In this document: positions 25,945-33,039 of the stretch, piece by piece | Layout of the letters: each line of letters opens with the position of its first letter | How positions within the stretch are numbered: the first letter of the stretch is position 1 | Position numbers and translations under genes: made by a program | Notes under the pieces: model-generated | Seen by the model: the letters and a program-made list of their open reading frames with translations, nothing else | Told to the model about the DNA's origin: nothing | The model's database searches: none | DNA from: an archaeon | Lineage (GTDB): Archaea > Thermoproteota > Nitrososphaeria > Nitrososphaerales > Gagatemarchaeaceae | Direction of reading: 5' to 3' | NCBI GenBank assembly: GCA_021819105.1 | Contig: JAKASK010000006.1 | Coordinates: 35,576 to 99,575, forward strand | DNA length: 64,000 bases

Positions 25945-26249
25945 CCCCTGAGCCTCCTTATCTCGTCTGGGTTGAGAGTGTGATACTTCCTGTACACCAC
26001 GACGACGATCGCAAGTCCCACCGATTCCACGGAGGCGCCGACGAGGACCGAGAGGGCCACGAACGTGTCGGAGACGAGCCTTGAACCGAACCCGAGTCCG
26101 GAAGCGAACAAGGCGAGGTTGGCACCGAAGACCGCCACCTGAAAGGACATGATGCTCTTCATCAGGTTCTTGGAGACGCCGATAGAGGCGACCCCGATGA
26201 ACAGGAGTGCGGTCCCGGTCACAAGCAGGATAGCCTGATCAGACGCCAA
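25941..26249 (-). CDS. Complex I NuoK-like subunit of the hydrogenase
   Basis: 102 aa, three helices, usual NuoK/MrpC size. The second conserved glutamate is present in GASVESVGLAIVVVVYRKY. The first (NuoK Glu36) seems replaced by Gln in SIMSFQVAVFGANLALF. NuoK forms part of the E-channel and antiporter-like central axis. TTG 26249 follows the NuoJ-like stop by 2 nt and begins the protein directly before helix 1; an upstream frame extension overlaps NuoJ and is not protein-like. Confidence 0.88.
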   Translation of the reverse strand: MASDQAILLVTGTALLFIGVASIGVSKNLMKSIMSFQVAVFGANLALFASGLGFGSRLVSDTFVALSVLVGASVESVGLAIVVVVYRKYHTLNPDEIRRLRG

Positions 26250-26251
26250 GG

Positions 26252-26728
26252 TCAGTCCTCTCCTCCGAGCAGGGTGATGATCGACAACATCGCCGCCCCG
26301 AACACGGTCACCAGGATCAGAAGGTCCCATGGCCTCGAGGACCAGAGAAACGTGAGGACCGCGAGCGACAAGTCGGGGGTCCCCTGACCCCCTCCCTGGC
26401 CTGAAAAGACGATGGCTGCGGCCAGCCCGACGGTCAGTGCGACCAGCGGCACCGCCGCGACCGCAAGCTTTCGGGCGCCGAGGTCGAGCTTGGACTCGCC
26501 TGTGATGAGCACCACGCTGAGAAGGAGGACAGAGATTGCGCCAGCGAAGGTAATCATCGTGAGCAGGCCCAGGACGGCGTCCCCGTAGACCGTGAAAGTG
26601 ACGCCCAGAACCATGGAGGTATAGAACAGAGCTATGAGGGAGTTGGAGACTTTGGTCGAAGCCAGGGCTGCCCCGACGGTAGCGAAGAGCGCCCCTGAAA
26701 GCAGCAGGGGGACTAGCTCACTTGTCAA
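26252..26728 (-). CDS. Complex I NuoJ-like subunit of the hydrogenase
   Basis: 158 aa with about five helices. The NuoJ signature region around TM3 reads LLTMITFAGAISVLLLSVVL, in place of the YVGAVMVLFLFVVM of bacterial NuoJ; the conserved Tyr is Phe here. NuoJ TM3 carries the pi-bulge that links quinone-site events to pumping in complex I. TTG 26728 overlaps the ferredoxin-subunit gene by 11 nt. Position between NuoI- and NuoK-like genes matches nuo operon order. Confidence 0.88.
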   Translation of the reverse strand: MTSELVPLLLSGALFATVGAALASTKVSNSLIALFYTSMVLGVTFTVYGDAVLGLLTMITFAGAISVLLLSVVLITGESKLDLGARKLAVAAVPLVALTVGLAAAIVFSGQGGGQGTPDLSLAVLTFLWSSRPWDLLILVTVFGAAMLSIITLLGGED

Positions 26729-27116
26729 CTACCAGGGCCTTCTTCATCACCAGCGATTCCTTGTGGAAGACTGCCAGTTCGAAGTCGTGGGTAAGCGTGA
26801 GGGCGCCGAACCTGCAGTCGTCCACGCACTGGCCGCAGGATATGCATGTGTACAGTTCGAAGGACGGCCTCTTCACTTCCACCTGGCGGCTCCCTATGGT
26901 CTTCATCCCCACAGGGACCATGGTGATCACCCCTGCTGGGCAGACGATCTCGCAGATGCTGCACCCGGTGCACTTCACCGGGTCGATGTCCAGCCTCCCC
27001 CTGAACCTCTCCGCGACCACCTTCCTGCCGAAGGGATAGCTCTCCGTGACGGGACGCTGCATCGCAGTCTTGAACATCTCCCCGAGGGCGCCGCCTAGCT
27101 TCTTCCTGGCCACCAT
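26718..27116 (-). CDS. Two-[4Fe-4S] NuoI/EchF-like subunit of the hydrogenase
   Basis: 132 aa with two ferredoxin motifs, CTGCSICEIVCPAGVI and CISCGQCVDDCRFGAL, as in NuoI, MbhN and EchF. It relays electrons between ferredoxin and the small-subunit cluster at the cytoplasmic face. The N-terminal YPFGRKVVAERFRGRLDID segment is typical of NuoI-like proteins. ATG 27116 is 1 nt after the NuoH-like stop. No NuoE, F or G genes are present, so ferredoxin rather than NADH is the probable donor. Confidence 0.93.
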   Translation of the reverse strand: MVARKKLGGALGEMFKTAMQRPVTESYPFGRKVVAERFRGRLDIDPVKCTGCSICEIVCPAGVITMVPVGMKTIGSRQVEVKRPSFELYTCISCGQCVDDCRFGALTLTHDFELAVFHKESLVMKKALVVDK

Positions 27117-27117
27117 C

Positions 27118-28086
27118 TCACCTCAGCAGGATCGCCACCGCAAGTTGCGCGAGGCTCAGTGGAGTGATGATGGTCCAGAAGACCTTGGCGGCCTGGTCGA
27201 TGCGGATCCTCGCCAGCCCTGTCTTTATGGCGAAAATGAGGAACCCTACAGCGAAGAGCTTCACCAAGAAGTAGCAGGTGAAGGCAAACGCCTGTAGGAC
27301 CTGGTTCGTTGACAGCACGGGCCCGCCCGCCCCGCCCAGGAAAAGGGTGACCGCGAGGGCGGACAGGAAGACGTAGCTCAGGTTCTTGGTGAGCTTCACG
27401 TAGGCCAGTGCGTTCCCCGAGAACTCCGTCATCCAACCTCCCACAATCTCGGTCGAAGCGCTGGGGATGTCGAACGGAGGCTTCTCGAGCTCTGCGAGCG
27501 AAGAGAGGATGAAGACCGCGAACGCTACAGGAGCGAGGAAGACGTACCAGACGGGTCCCTGGGCCTCGGCGACTCCCTGAAGCGAGAGGCTCCCGGCCAG
27601 GACTGCCGGGGTCACGATAGAAATGAGGAGCGGGACCCCGTAGCTGGTGTACTGGACCACCAGCCTCCCCATCGCGATCGTCGCGTACCGTCCTGCAGAT
27701 GCGTAGCCCAGGAGGCTGGCCATGAGGGTGGAGAAGGCGAGGACGAAGAGCATGAAGAGGAGGTCCAGCGGGTGGTAGATGACCGACTGGTACCCGATCA
27801 CAGGGATGAACGCGATCCCCATGGCAGGGGCAGCGAAGTAGAGTGCGGGGCCCCACCTCAGGACGAAGGGGTCAGATTCAGAAGGGACGATCTCCTCCTT
27901 TGAGGCCAGCTTGAAGAAGTCGGCCACGGGCTGGAGGATCCCGAAGGGCCCGGTGACCACAGGACCGAGCCTCCCCTGCATTCTGGCGGCTGTCTTCCTT
28001 TCGAGCCACTCGAAGAGGAATGCCAAGCAGACGAAAAACGTCAGGCCAGGGAAAAGCAGAAGCTCGGCGACCTGGACGGGGGTCAA
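27118..28086 (-). CDS. Complex I NuoH/MbhM-like membrane anchor of the hydrogenase
   Basis: 322 aa, eight helices. Conserved features: FEWLERKTAARMQGRLGP, FADFFKL-type region (QPVADFFKLASKEEI), and the acidic loop ELEKPPFDIPSASTEIVGG with its Glu/Asp cluster that starts the E-channel. It anchors the catalytic arm to the membrane. TTG 28086 overlaps the large-subunit stop as TTGA, and the protein then begins LTPVQVAELLLFPG. The upstream in-frame extension lies inside the large-subunit gene and is not used. Confidence 0.93.
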   Translation of the reverse strand: MTPVQVAELLLFPGLTFFVCLAFLFEWLERKTAARMQGRLGPVVTGPFGILQPVADFFKLASKEEIVPSESDPFVLRWGPALYFAAPAMGIAFIPVIGYQSVIYHPLDLLFMLFVLAFSTLMASLLGYASAGRYATIAMGRLVVQYTSYGVPLLISIVTPAVLAGSLSLQGVAEAQGPVWYVFLAPVAFAVFILSSLAELEKPPFDIPSASTEIVGGWMTEFSGNALAYVKLTKNLSYVFLSALAVTLFLGGAGGPVLSTNQVLQAFAFTCYFLVKLFAVGFLIFAIKTGLARIRIDQAAKVFWTIITPLSLAQLAVAILLR

Positions 28087-29318
28087 CCGCGCTTCCTCCT
28101 GTAGTACTCGATGCCGTACTCGCGCAGTTCCTCGCCGCTGACCGACCATCCCTTGGACTTCGCCACGTCGAAGACAGAGACCCTGTCCATGCAGCCGAAG
28201 CAGGGGTCCATCCCCGTGAGTACCACCGGGACGTCTGCCAGGGTCTGCCCCTTGAGCATCTCCGTGGCAGTGAGGAGGTTGGCCATGGTCGGGGTCCGTA
28301 TCTTCACCCTTTCCGGCACGCTCCCCCCTGCCGACTTCACGAAGTAGAACAGCTCCCCCCTAGGCGCCTCCACATGGAACGACGACTCGCCCTCGTGGAC
28401 CGTTCTGGGGAACGCTGCCTTGACCGGGCCGGCGGGGATCTTCTCCAGTGCCTCCTTGACCATCCTGCAGGAGTCGAGGACCTCGTCGAGTCTTAGAACC
28501 AGAAGGGACGCTATGTCCCCGTCCTTCGATGTCTGGACCTCGGGCCGGACCTCATCGTATGCCGCATACGGGTCCTCAACCCTCACGTCTCTGCCTATGC
28601 CGGTGCAGCGTAGCAGCGGCCCGACGGGGGAGAGCTTCCTCGCCGTCTCCTGCGTTATCCGCCCAACTCCCCTCGTCCTCACTGCCAGGGTCTCCTCTGA
28701 CTGGACAAGGTCCTTGTAGTATGTCGCTCTCTTCTCGATGTATCCGAGTTCTGCCTTGGCCTTTTCCCCGATGTTATCCGGGAGGTCCTTCCTCACCCCG
28801 CCGAAGGTAGAGTAGGACTTGTGAACCCTGTTGCCGGTGATCTCTTCCTCAAGGTCCAGGACGTGCTCTCTGTCCTTCCAGACCCACATGAACAGGGTGT
28901 CGAAGCCTGCCCAGTGGCCGACGAGGCCGAGCCAAAGGAGGTGCGAATGTATCCTCTCCAGCTCGGCGACGACCAGCCGGATGTACCTCGCGCGGTCGGG
29001 GACCTCGAAGGGGGAAATGGCTTCCACGGCCTGGGTGTAGGATATGCTGTGGGCGAAGCTGCAGATCCCGCAGATCCTTTCGAACAGGTAGATGTTCTTC
29101 ACCCAAGTTCGCTCTTGGGCCGCCCTTTCGATGCCCCTGTGAACGTACCCTATGCGGGGAATGACCTGGACGATCTTCTCCCCTTCCAGTATGAGCTTGA
29201 AGTACTCAGGCTCCTTCAAAGAGGGGTGGACCGGCCCGAAGGGCATCATCCCCTCTGGGGAGTACTGCATGAGTCCCGCGCCCGCTTCTTTCCTCTCTTC
29301 GCCCGTTTCGTCACTCAA
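28083..29318 (-). CDS. [NiFe]-hydrogenase large subunit, group 4 (NuoD-like)
   Basis: 411 aa. It carries both NiFe ligand motifs: L1 with Cys83 and Cys86 in ERICGICSFAHS and L2 with Cys373 and Cys376 in DPCFGCMDR. NuoD of true complex I has lost these cysteines, so this is a hydrogenase. After Arg379 a 32-residue tail (VSVFDVAKSKGW...) remains, the size and place of the peptide removed by HycI-type proteases. It oxidises H2 or reduces protons. Overlaps NuoC-like (8 nt) and NuoH-like (TTGA) genes. Confidence 0.95.
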   Translation of the reverse strand: MSDETGEERKEAGAGLMQYSPEGMMPFGPVHPSLKEPEYFKLILEGEKIVQVIPRIGYVHRGIERAAQERTWVKNIYLFERICGICSFAHSISYTQAVEAISPFEVPDRARYIRLVVAELERIHSHLLWLGLVGHWAGFDTLFMWVWKDREHVLDLEEEITGNRVHKSYSTFGGVRKDLPDNIGEKAKAELGYIEKRATYYKDLVQSEETLAVRTRGVGRITQETARKLSPVGPLLRCTGIGRDVRVEDPYAAYDEVRPEVQTSKDGDIASLLVLRLDEVLDSCRMVKEALEKIPAGPVKAAFPRTVHEGESSFHVEAPRGELFYFVKSAGGSVPERVKIRTPTMANLLTATEMLKGQTLADVPVVLTGMDPCFGCMDRVSVFDVAKSKGWSVSGEELREYGIEYYRRKRG

Positions 29319-29778
29319 GCTTCATCATCTTCCTGATCTTCTCCGGGTCTGCATCCTTCCTCAGAGGGGGAGGCGCCTCGGCCGGATAGTCGTCCGGGAG
29401 AAGGAGCCTCCTCCCCGTGTAGGGGTTTCCATCGAATGCCACGCCAAGAAGGTCTTGGACCTCGGCCTCGTAGAGGGTGGCCGAGGGCATGGCGTCTGCA
29501 ACGGACCGGATGCGCGGGACCGACTTGGGGACATCGGTCCGGACGATGACGAAGCGCTTCCCTTCCCAGAAGTGGTAGAGGATTTCGATTTCATCGCCCA
29601 GGTCGATTCCGGTGATGGTGCTGAGGTGGTACAGCCCCGAGAGGGAAGAGACCGCAATGCATGCCTCGGGCGCCTTGTCCGGGGTCACGGTGATTACGGT
29701 GGACTTCGGCCCGTCCCGCAGCGTCCCGCCGAGCTTATCGGCGAGCTTCGACAGGAGGTCAGCCGACGTTTGCCTCAC
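29311..29778 (-). CDS. NuoC-like (30-kDa) subunit of the hydrogenase
   Basis: 155 aa. Contains the NuoC/MbhK signature as YEAEVQDLLGVAFDGNPYTG followed by RRLLLPDDYP. It packs against the large subunit and has no cofactor. GTG 29778 overlaps the small-subunit gene by 20 nt. In complex I and in Mbh the gene sits, as here, between the small and large subunit genes. Confidence 0.92.
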   Translation of the reverse strand: MRQTSADLLSKLADKLGGTLRDGPKSTVITVTPDKAPEACIAVSSLSGLYHLSTITGIDLGDEIEILYHFWEGKRFVIVRTDVPKSVPRIRSVADAMPSATLYEAEVQDLLGVAFDGNPYTGRRLLLPDDYPAEAPPPLRKDADPEKIRKMMKLE

Positions 29779-30223
29779 CTGTAATGATCGGGTCGGGGAT
29801 TCCTGTGACCAGCTTCAGTATCCCGTAGATTATCGCTTCGGGCCTGGGGGGGCACCCCGGGATGTAGAGGTCGACGGGGATGGCCGAGTCTATGCCATGG
29901 CCGACGTTGTAGCAGTCCTTCATGACCCCGCCCCCGAGTGCGCACGCACCGATGGCGACAACGTGCCTGGGCTCCGGTATCTGCTCGTAGACGGTCTTCA
30001 GCCTGTCGCGCATAAGGGGGTTGAGGGTGCCCGTGACTAGCAGGACGTCGGCGTGCCGAGGACTCGGCACCAGCTCCACTCCCAGCCGTTCTGCGTCGTA
30101 TCTGGGGGTGAGGGCCGCGAGAATCTCGATGTCGCAGCCGTTGCAGGACGCGGCGTTGACGTGGAAGACCCAGATAGAGCGCTTCCTTGCCCACTGGGTT
30201 AGGCCAGTCCTAAAATCTGCCAC
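29759..30223 (-). CDS. [NiFe]-hydrogenase small subunit, group 4 (NuoB-like)
   Basis: 154 aa. Proximal-cluster cysteines are seen in NAASCNGCDIEILAALTPRY (Cys27, Cys30), GACALGGG (Cys94) and YIPGCPPRPEAIIYG (Cys124). This is the short single-cluster form of group 4 hydrogenases (EchC, MbhJ) and NuoB. It sits between the NiFe site and the two-cluster NuoI-like subunit. GTG 30223 overlaps the NuoA-like gene by 14 nt. Confidence 0.94.
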   Translation of the reverse strand: MADFRTGLTQWARKRSIWVFHVNAASCNGCDIEILAALTPRYDAERLGVELVPSPRHADVLLVTGTLNPLMRDRLKTVYEQIPEPRHVVAIGACALGGGVMKDCYNVGHGIDSAIPVDLYIPGCPPRPEAIIYGILKLVTGIPDPIITGEANVG

Positions 30224-30551
30224 CCCCGGCTGTCAGGAACCAGACGATGCTGACGGTCATCACGCTCCCTCCGCCAAGGAGGAATAGTATGGGGTAGTAG
30301 GATGACCCGGCCTCGAAGGAGCTGGCGAGGAGCAGTGCGAAGGTCTCGACGACAAGGAAGAGAGCAGCGAAGATGAAGAGGCTCGACTGGTAGACCCCTC
30401 TCGCCGGGACCGAGCGTTCACCTCCGGAGAACGGGTCGTACTTCGTCCCGGTCCCCCTGGTGCGCCTCCCGAGCCGTCCGACGAGGAGGAACACGAGGAT
30501 GTCCACCGCGACGATGATCAGCGGACCCAGGAGCGGGTCGAAGTCGGTCAT
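30210..30551 (-). CDS. NuoA-like membrane subunit of the hydrogenase
   Basis: 113 aa, three helices. The loop KYDPFSGGERSVPARGVYQ and helix 2 SSLFIFAALFLVVETFALLL align with the NuoA pattern of a YECG-like loop then FLVxFxxFDxE; Glu69 takes the place of the conserved acidic residue. ATG 30551 overlaps the protease stop (ATGA). NuoA homologues are part of complex I and Fpo but are absent from the better-known Ech and Mbh hydrogenases, so its presence is notable. The assignment rests on position and pattern; divergence is high. Confidence 0.78.
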   Translation of the reverse strand: MTDFDPLLGPLIIVAVDILVFLLVGRLGRRTRGTGTKYDPFSGGERSVPARGVYQSSLFIFAALFLVVETFALLLASSFEAGSSYYPILFLLGGGSVMTVSIVWFLTAGGGRF

Positions 30552-31054
30552 CTGCCTTCCTCCAGCCACTCCGCGAAGAAGTCGGCGATGCCGTCTACAG
30601 CCTCCGCCGCGGCGTCCGAAATCCCCTCCGTCACCTCGAGGGACTCCGGCTGGACGCCCACGACGTAGAAGTCGGCGAGCCGTGGCCCCAGGCCAGGGAT
30701 GAGCTTCAGTGGGACGTTGTGGGTGGCGAAGAACCCGTGCTTGGCGTCGCCGAGGCTCCTGCAGACTATGGCCCCCGGGGGCAGGGACGCCTCCACCGCA
30801 TCGAACACAATCACCCTGTCGGAGGTCGAAGCGAGCTTTGAAAGCAGCCTCTCGGGCATCTGCTCAGCCGGATGTATCTTAATCCCTCTGGGTGAACTGC
30901 CGTGGGCGGAGCGGAGCCTTGAAACAACCTCCAGGCCGACCGCGTCGTCTCCCCTTATGGGGTTGCCCACCCCTACCAGGTCCACCGTCCCTTCGAACCT
31001 GAGGGCCTTCCCGAGCTGGAGGCGCCACCCTTCGTCGACGTGCCGGCTGTTCAT
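30548..31054 (-). CDS. Hydrogenase maturation endopeptidase (HycI/HyaD family)
   Basis: 168 aa. The nickel-sensing acids are present: GVGNPIRGDDAVGLEVV (first Glu/Asp site), VIVFDAVEASLPPG (Asp), and HNVPLKLIPG (His). The enzyme trims the C-terminus of the large subunit after nickel insertion, and a matching tail is seen on the large subunit. ATG 31054 overlaps the hypA stop (ATGA). Placement as second gene of the hydrogenase operon makes the specific partnership likely. Confidence 0.9.
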   Translation of the reverse strand: MNSRHVDEGWRLQLGKALRFEGTVDLVGVGNPIRGDDAVGLEVVSRLRSAHGSSPRGIKIHPAEQMPERLLSKLASTSDRVIVFDAVEASLPPGAIVCRSLGDAKHGFFATHNVPLKLIPGLGPRLADFYVVGVQPESLEVTEGISDAAAEAVDGIADFFAEWLEEGR

Positions 31055-31401
31055 TCTATCGCGATCAACCGTGCCTCGAGGCCCGCCGACACTCTGAGCG
31101 ACGATCCACATTCCGGGCAGGCGAAGGTCGGGTCCACCGCGTGCATGTGCCGGGTAAGCCGCATCCTGCCATGGAAACCACATTCCGGGCATTCCACCGC
31201 CCCCTTCGAGAACTTCACCTTCAACTTCGAGCCCTCCGCCTGGGTCCCCTTCGAAAGGATGCCGTATGCCGATGTGAGGGTCTCCCGGGTAAGGCCGAGC
31301 ATCTCCCCAATCTCCACGGTCACGGCCGTGGGTCTCCCCTTCGGCCCGATTTCCTGCAGGACTGACTGCAGGATCTTGTCGGCGTAGACGTACTCGTGCA
31401 T
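31051..31401 (-). CDS. hypA: Hydrogenase nickel-incorporation protein HypA
   Basis: 116 aa starting MHEY, with His2 as the nickel ligand, and a zinc site from two CPECG motifs 33 residues apart (ECPECGFHGR, FACPECGSSL). HypA delivers nickel with HypB. ATG 31401 lies about 25 nt from a TATA box, so it probably opens a leaderless operon. HypB, D, E and F are not in the window and must lie elsewhere. Confidence 0.93.
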   Translation of the reverse strand: MHEYVYADKILQSVLQEIGPKGRPTAVTVEIGEMLGLTRETLTSAYGILSKGTQAEGSKLKVKFSKGAVECPECGFHGRMRLTRHMHAVDPTFACPECGSSLRVSAGLEARLIAIE

Positions 31402-31420
31402 CCGTCAGACCTTCCGCAGG

Positions 31421-31431
31421 CTCAATATTTA
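31421..31431 (-). promoter_or_regulatory. TATA box of the hydrogenase operon
   Basis: Minus strand GTAAATATTG, centred about 25 nt upstream of ATG 31401. No other plausible promoter is seen until the universal stress gene, and the 12 downstream genes overlap or nearly abut, so this probably drives all of them. Confidence 0.55.
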
Positions 31432-31527
31432 CGCCCCTGAGGGTATCATTCATCCTCGAACGATGGTCCGCGGGGCTCGGGAGTAAGATAAAGGGCGAGG
31501 CGTTTCCTGCCTTTGAGAATGGAAAGC

Positions 31528-32013
31528 CTAGGCTGCCAGCTTGGCCAGGAAATCCTTGTTCGCCTCCACGACTGAGGCTATTACGCCGTCCCAGCGCTTC
31601 CTGTCGGACCGCGTCCTTGCCAGGAGAGTCCCTACTACCGCGAACACGTCGTCGAGCGTCGCGGCCCCCATCCCCGCCCTGTCCACTGTGTCCACCAGGC
31701 CCGGGTCCCTGAGATTCAGAGCGTACCCGTTCTTCAGGAGGAACACTGCGCCTGCCACCAGGGCCGTCCTCTTGTTCCCGGCATGGAAGTACTGGCCGCT
31801 CGCCGTCTTGAACATGAGGAAAGATGCCTTCTCCGGGATGGACTCCTCAAGAGACATGTTGTCGGCCCTTGCCTCGACCTCCTTCGCAAGGGCGGCCAAC
31901 TTCCTCCCGTCGGCCTCGGAGTAGGCGTGACCTTCACCTGTCAGGGCCACGACCGCCCTGTTGACTGCCGCAAGGTCTTCGAATGCCATGTGATGGACGC
32001 TCTTTCTTCCCAC
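31528..32013 (-). CDS. Fic/Doc-fold protein with altered catalytic motif
   Basis: 161 aa. The Fic/Doc core is visible: an acidic helix-turn region, then GQYFHAGNKRTALVAGAVFL followed by KNGY. Compared with the family motif HxFx(D/E)(G/A)N(K/G)R, the catalytic His position is Gln74 and the acidic position is Ala78. AMP- or phospho-transfer by the usual mechanism is thus doubtful. GTG 32013 lies about 25 nt from GTTAAATC, giving a leaderless mRNA. No antitoxin gene (Phd, or an inhibitory helix motif) is seen next to it. Confidence 0.75.
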   Translation of the reverse strand: MGRKSVHHMAFEDLAAVNRAVVALTGEGHAYSEADGRKLAALAKEVEARADNMSLEESIPEKASFLMFKTASGQYFHAGNKRTALVAGAVFLLKNGYALNLRDPGLVDTVDRAGMGAATLDDVFAVVGTLLARTRSDRKRWDGVIASVVEANKDFLAKLAA

Positions 32014-32094
32014 GGCCCTCGGACCGCAAGCTCTGATTTAACCGATTGACCGAACCTGTTCCTGAACGGAGCGTGGGACGCAATGGCATAGGAA

Positions 32095-32191
32095 TGGGGC
32101 CGCTGGGATTTGAACCCAGGATCGCCAGCGCCCCAGGCTCACCGTGATTTTGTTCACTCTGGTATGCTGGACCAAGCTACACTACGGCCCC
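32095..32191 (-). tRNA. tRNA-Pro(GGG) with non-canonical intron
   Basis: The acceptor stem GGGGCCG (32191-32185) pairs with CGGCCCC (32102-32096), followed by discriminator A at 32095. T arm: CTGGG, TTCAAAT, CCCAG. Removing 21 nt (32138-32158) gives anticodon stem CCAGC/GCTGG and loop C-T-GGG-G-C, so anticodon GGG. The intron falls between positions 30 and 31, inside the anticodon stem rather than at 37/38. A TATA-like TTTAAAGG (about 32219-32226) lies about 30 nt upstream. CCA is not encoded. Confidence 0.88.
32138..32158 (-). other. 21-nt intron in tRNA-Pro at position 30/31
   Basis: Reads AGTGAACAAAATCACGGTGAG on the tRNA strand when quoted in two parts, AGTGAACAAAA and TCACGGTGAG; GTGA and TCAC can pair as an internal hairpin. 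Splicing by the archaeal endonuclease would need a bulge-helix-bulge outside the anticodon loop. Boundaries are set by restoring a 5-bp anticodon stem. Confidence 0.75.
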
Positions 32192-32244
32192 GCAAGTTCT
32201 GGCCGAAGCCGGAGTCGGTTTAAAGGTTAGGCGGGGCTGCGGGG

Positions 32245-33039
32245 TCAGCTGTTCGACAGCTTCAGGCTCTCAAGTATCTTCGAATATGCGTAGTCTGACA
32301 GTTCCTTCTTGTATTCCGCAAGCAGCGCCTTGAGCTTCTCGGTGTCCCTGACGCCCAGGGCCCTCCGCAGTGCGGGCGACACCGCTCCCCCTACGAACAG
32401 GTATTGGGCGGCTGAGGTCACGTTCCTCGGCCTCCGACCCCTGCTCGCCGACTCGAAGTCGATGATCCACGGCTTCCCGCCGGAGACCACCGCATGCTTC
32501 CTGAGGTTGCTGAGCTCCCCGTGGTCGATGCCCATGATGTCCAAGGTCCTGCACTGGTTGAGGAGGGAGTGGATCAGCTCCCTGACCGCTGCCCTCCTCC
32601 CCTCTCCTTTCACCCCCCGGAGCCATTCGGAGAGCTCCTGGGGGTCGAGCAGCTCCATGAGGACCATGTCTCTGGTGTGCGCCAGGACCCTCGGGCCCAC
32701 CCCCAGGCGGTTGGCCGTCGACGACAGCTCGACCTCGGCGTCCATGTTTGGACGGTTGGCGTCTGTCCTCCTGACCTTCAGCGCATAGAGCCCATCCCCT
32801 GACTTCGCCTTGACTACGACCCCGACCGTCCCCAGTCCCAGGATGCCCAGACGGCCCACCCTGGCGGGGCCCTCGAACACAAGCTCGTCCACCCCCAATG
32901 TACGGAGCTGCCTGATCCTGACCTTCGCTTCCTTCAGGGACATCCGCGGATAGGTGAGGACCTGGATGTAAGGCGTCTTGGTCAGGAGGTCGAGCCTAGC
33001 TCGCTCCGAAGACGTCGGTCGTGATTTCTCTGATTCCAT
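32245..33039 (-). CDS. Predicted Ser/Thr protein kinase of COG2112 type
   Basis: 264 aa. Kinase-fold elements: GLGTVGVVVKAKSGDGLYAL with Lys in ALKVRR (ATP binding), catalytic loop DIMGIDHGELSNLRKH, and metal-binding IIDFESASRG in place of DFG. The HGE/IDFE pattern is that of the archaeal COG2112 kinases related to Bud32/RIO. Substrates of this group are unknown. ATG 33039 makes a 44-nt overlap with cca; no better start is seen. The context of tRNA-processing genes hints at an RNA-linked role. Confidence 0.82.
   Translation of the reverse strand: MESEKSRPTSSERARLDLLTKTPYIQVLTYPRMSLKEAKVRIRQLRTLGVDELVFEGPARVGRLGILGLGTVGVVVKAKSGDGLYALKVRRTDANRPNMDAEVELSSTANRLGVGPRVLAHTRDMVLMELLDPQELSEWLRGVKGEGRRAAVRELIHSLLNQCRTLDIMGIDHGELSNLRKHAVVSGGKPWIIDFESASRGRRPRNVTSAAQYLFVGGAVSPALRRALGVRDTEKLKALLAEYKKELSDYAYSKILESLKLSNS

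Noticed and set aside
22735..31401. Respiratory NADH or F420H2 dehydrogenase (Nuo/Fpo)
   Set aside because: NuoEFG and FpoF are absent, while both NiFe CxxC pairs, HypA and a hydrogenase protease are present.
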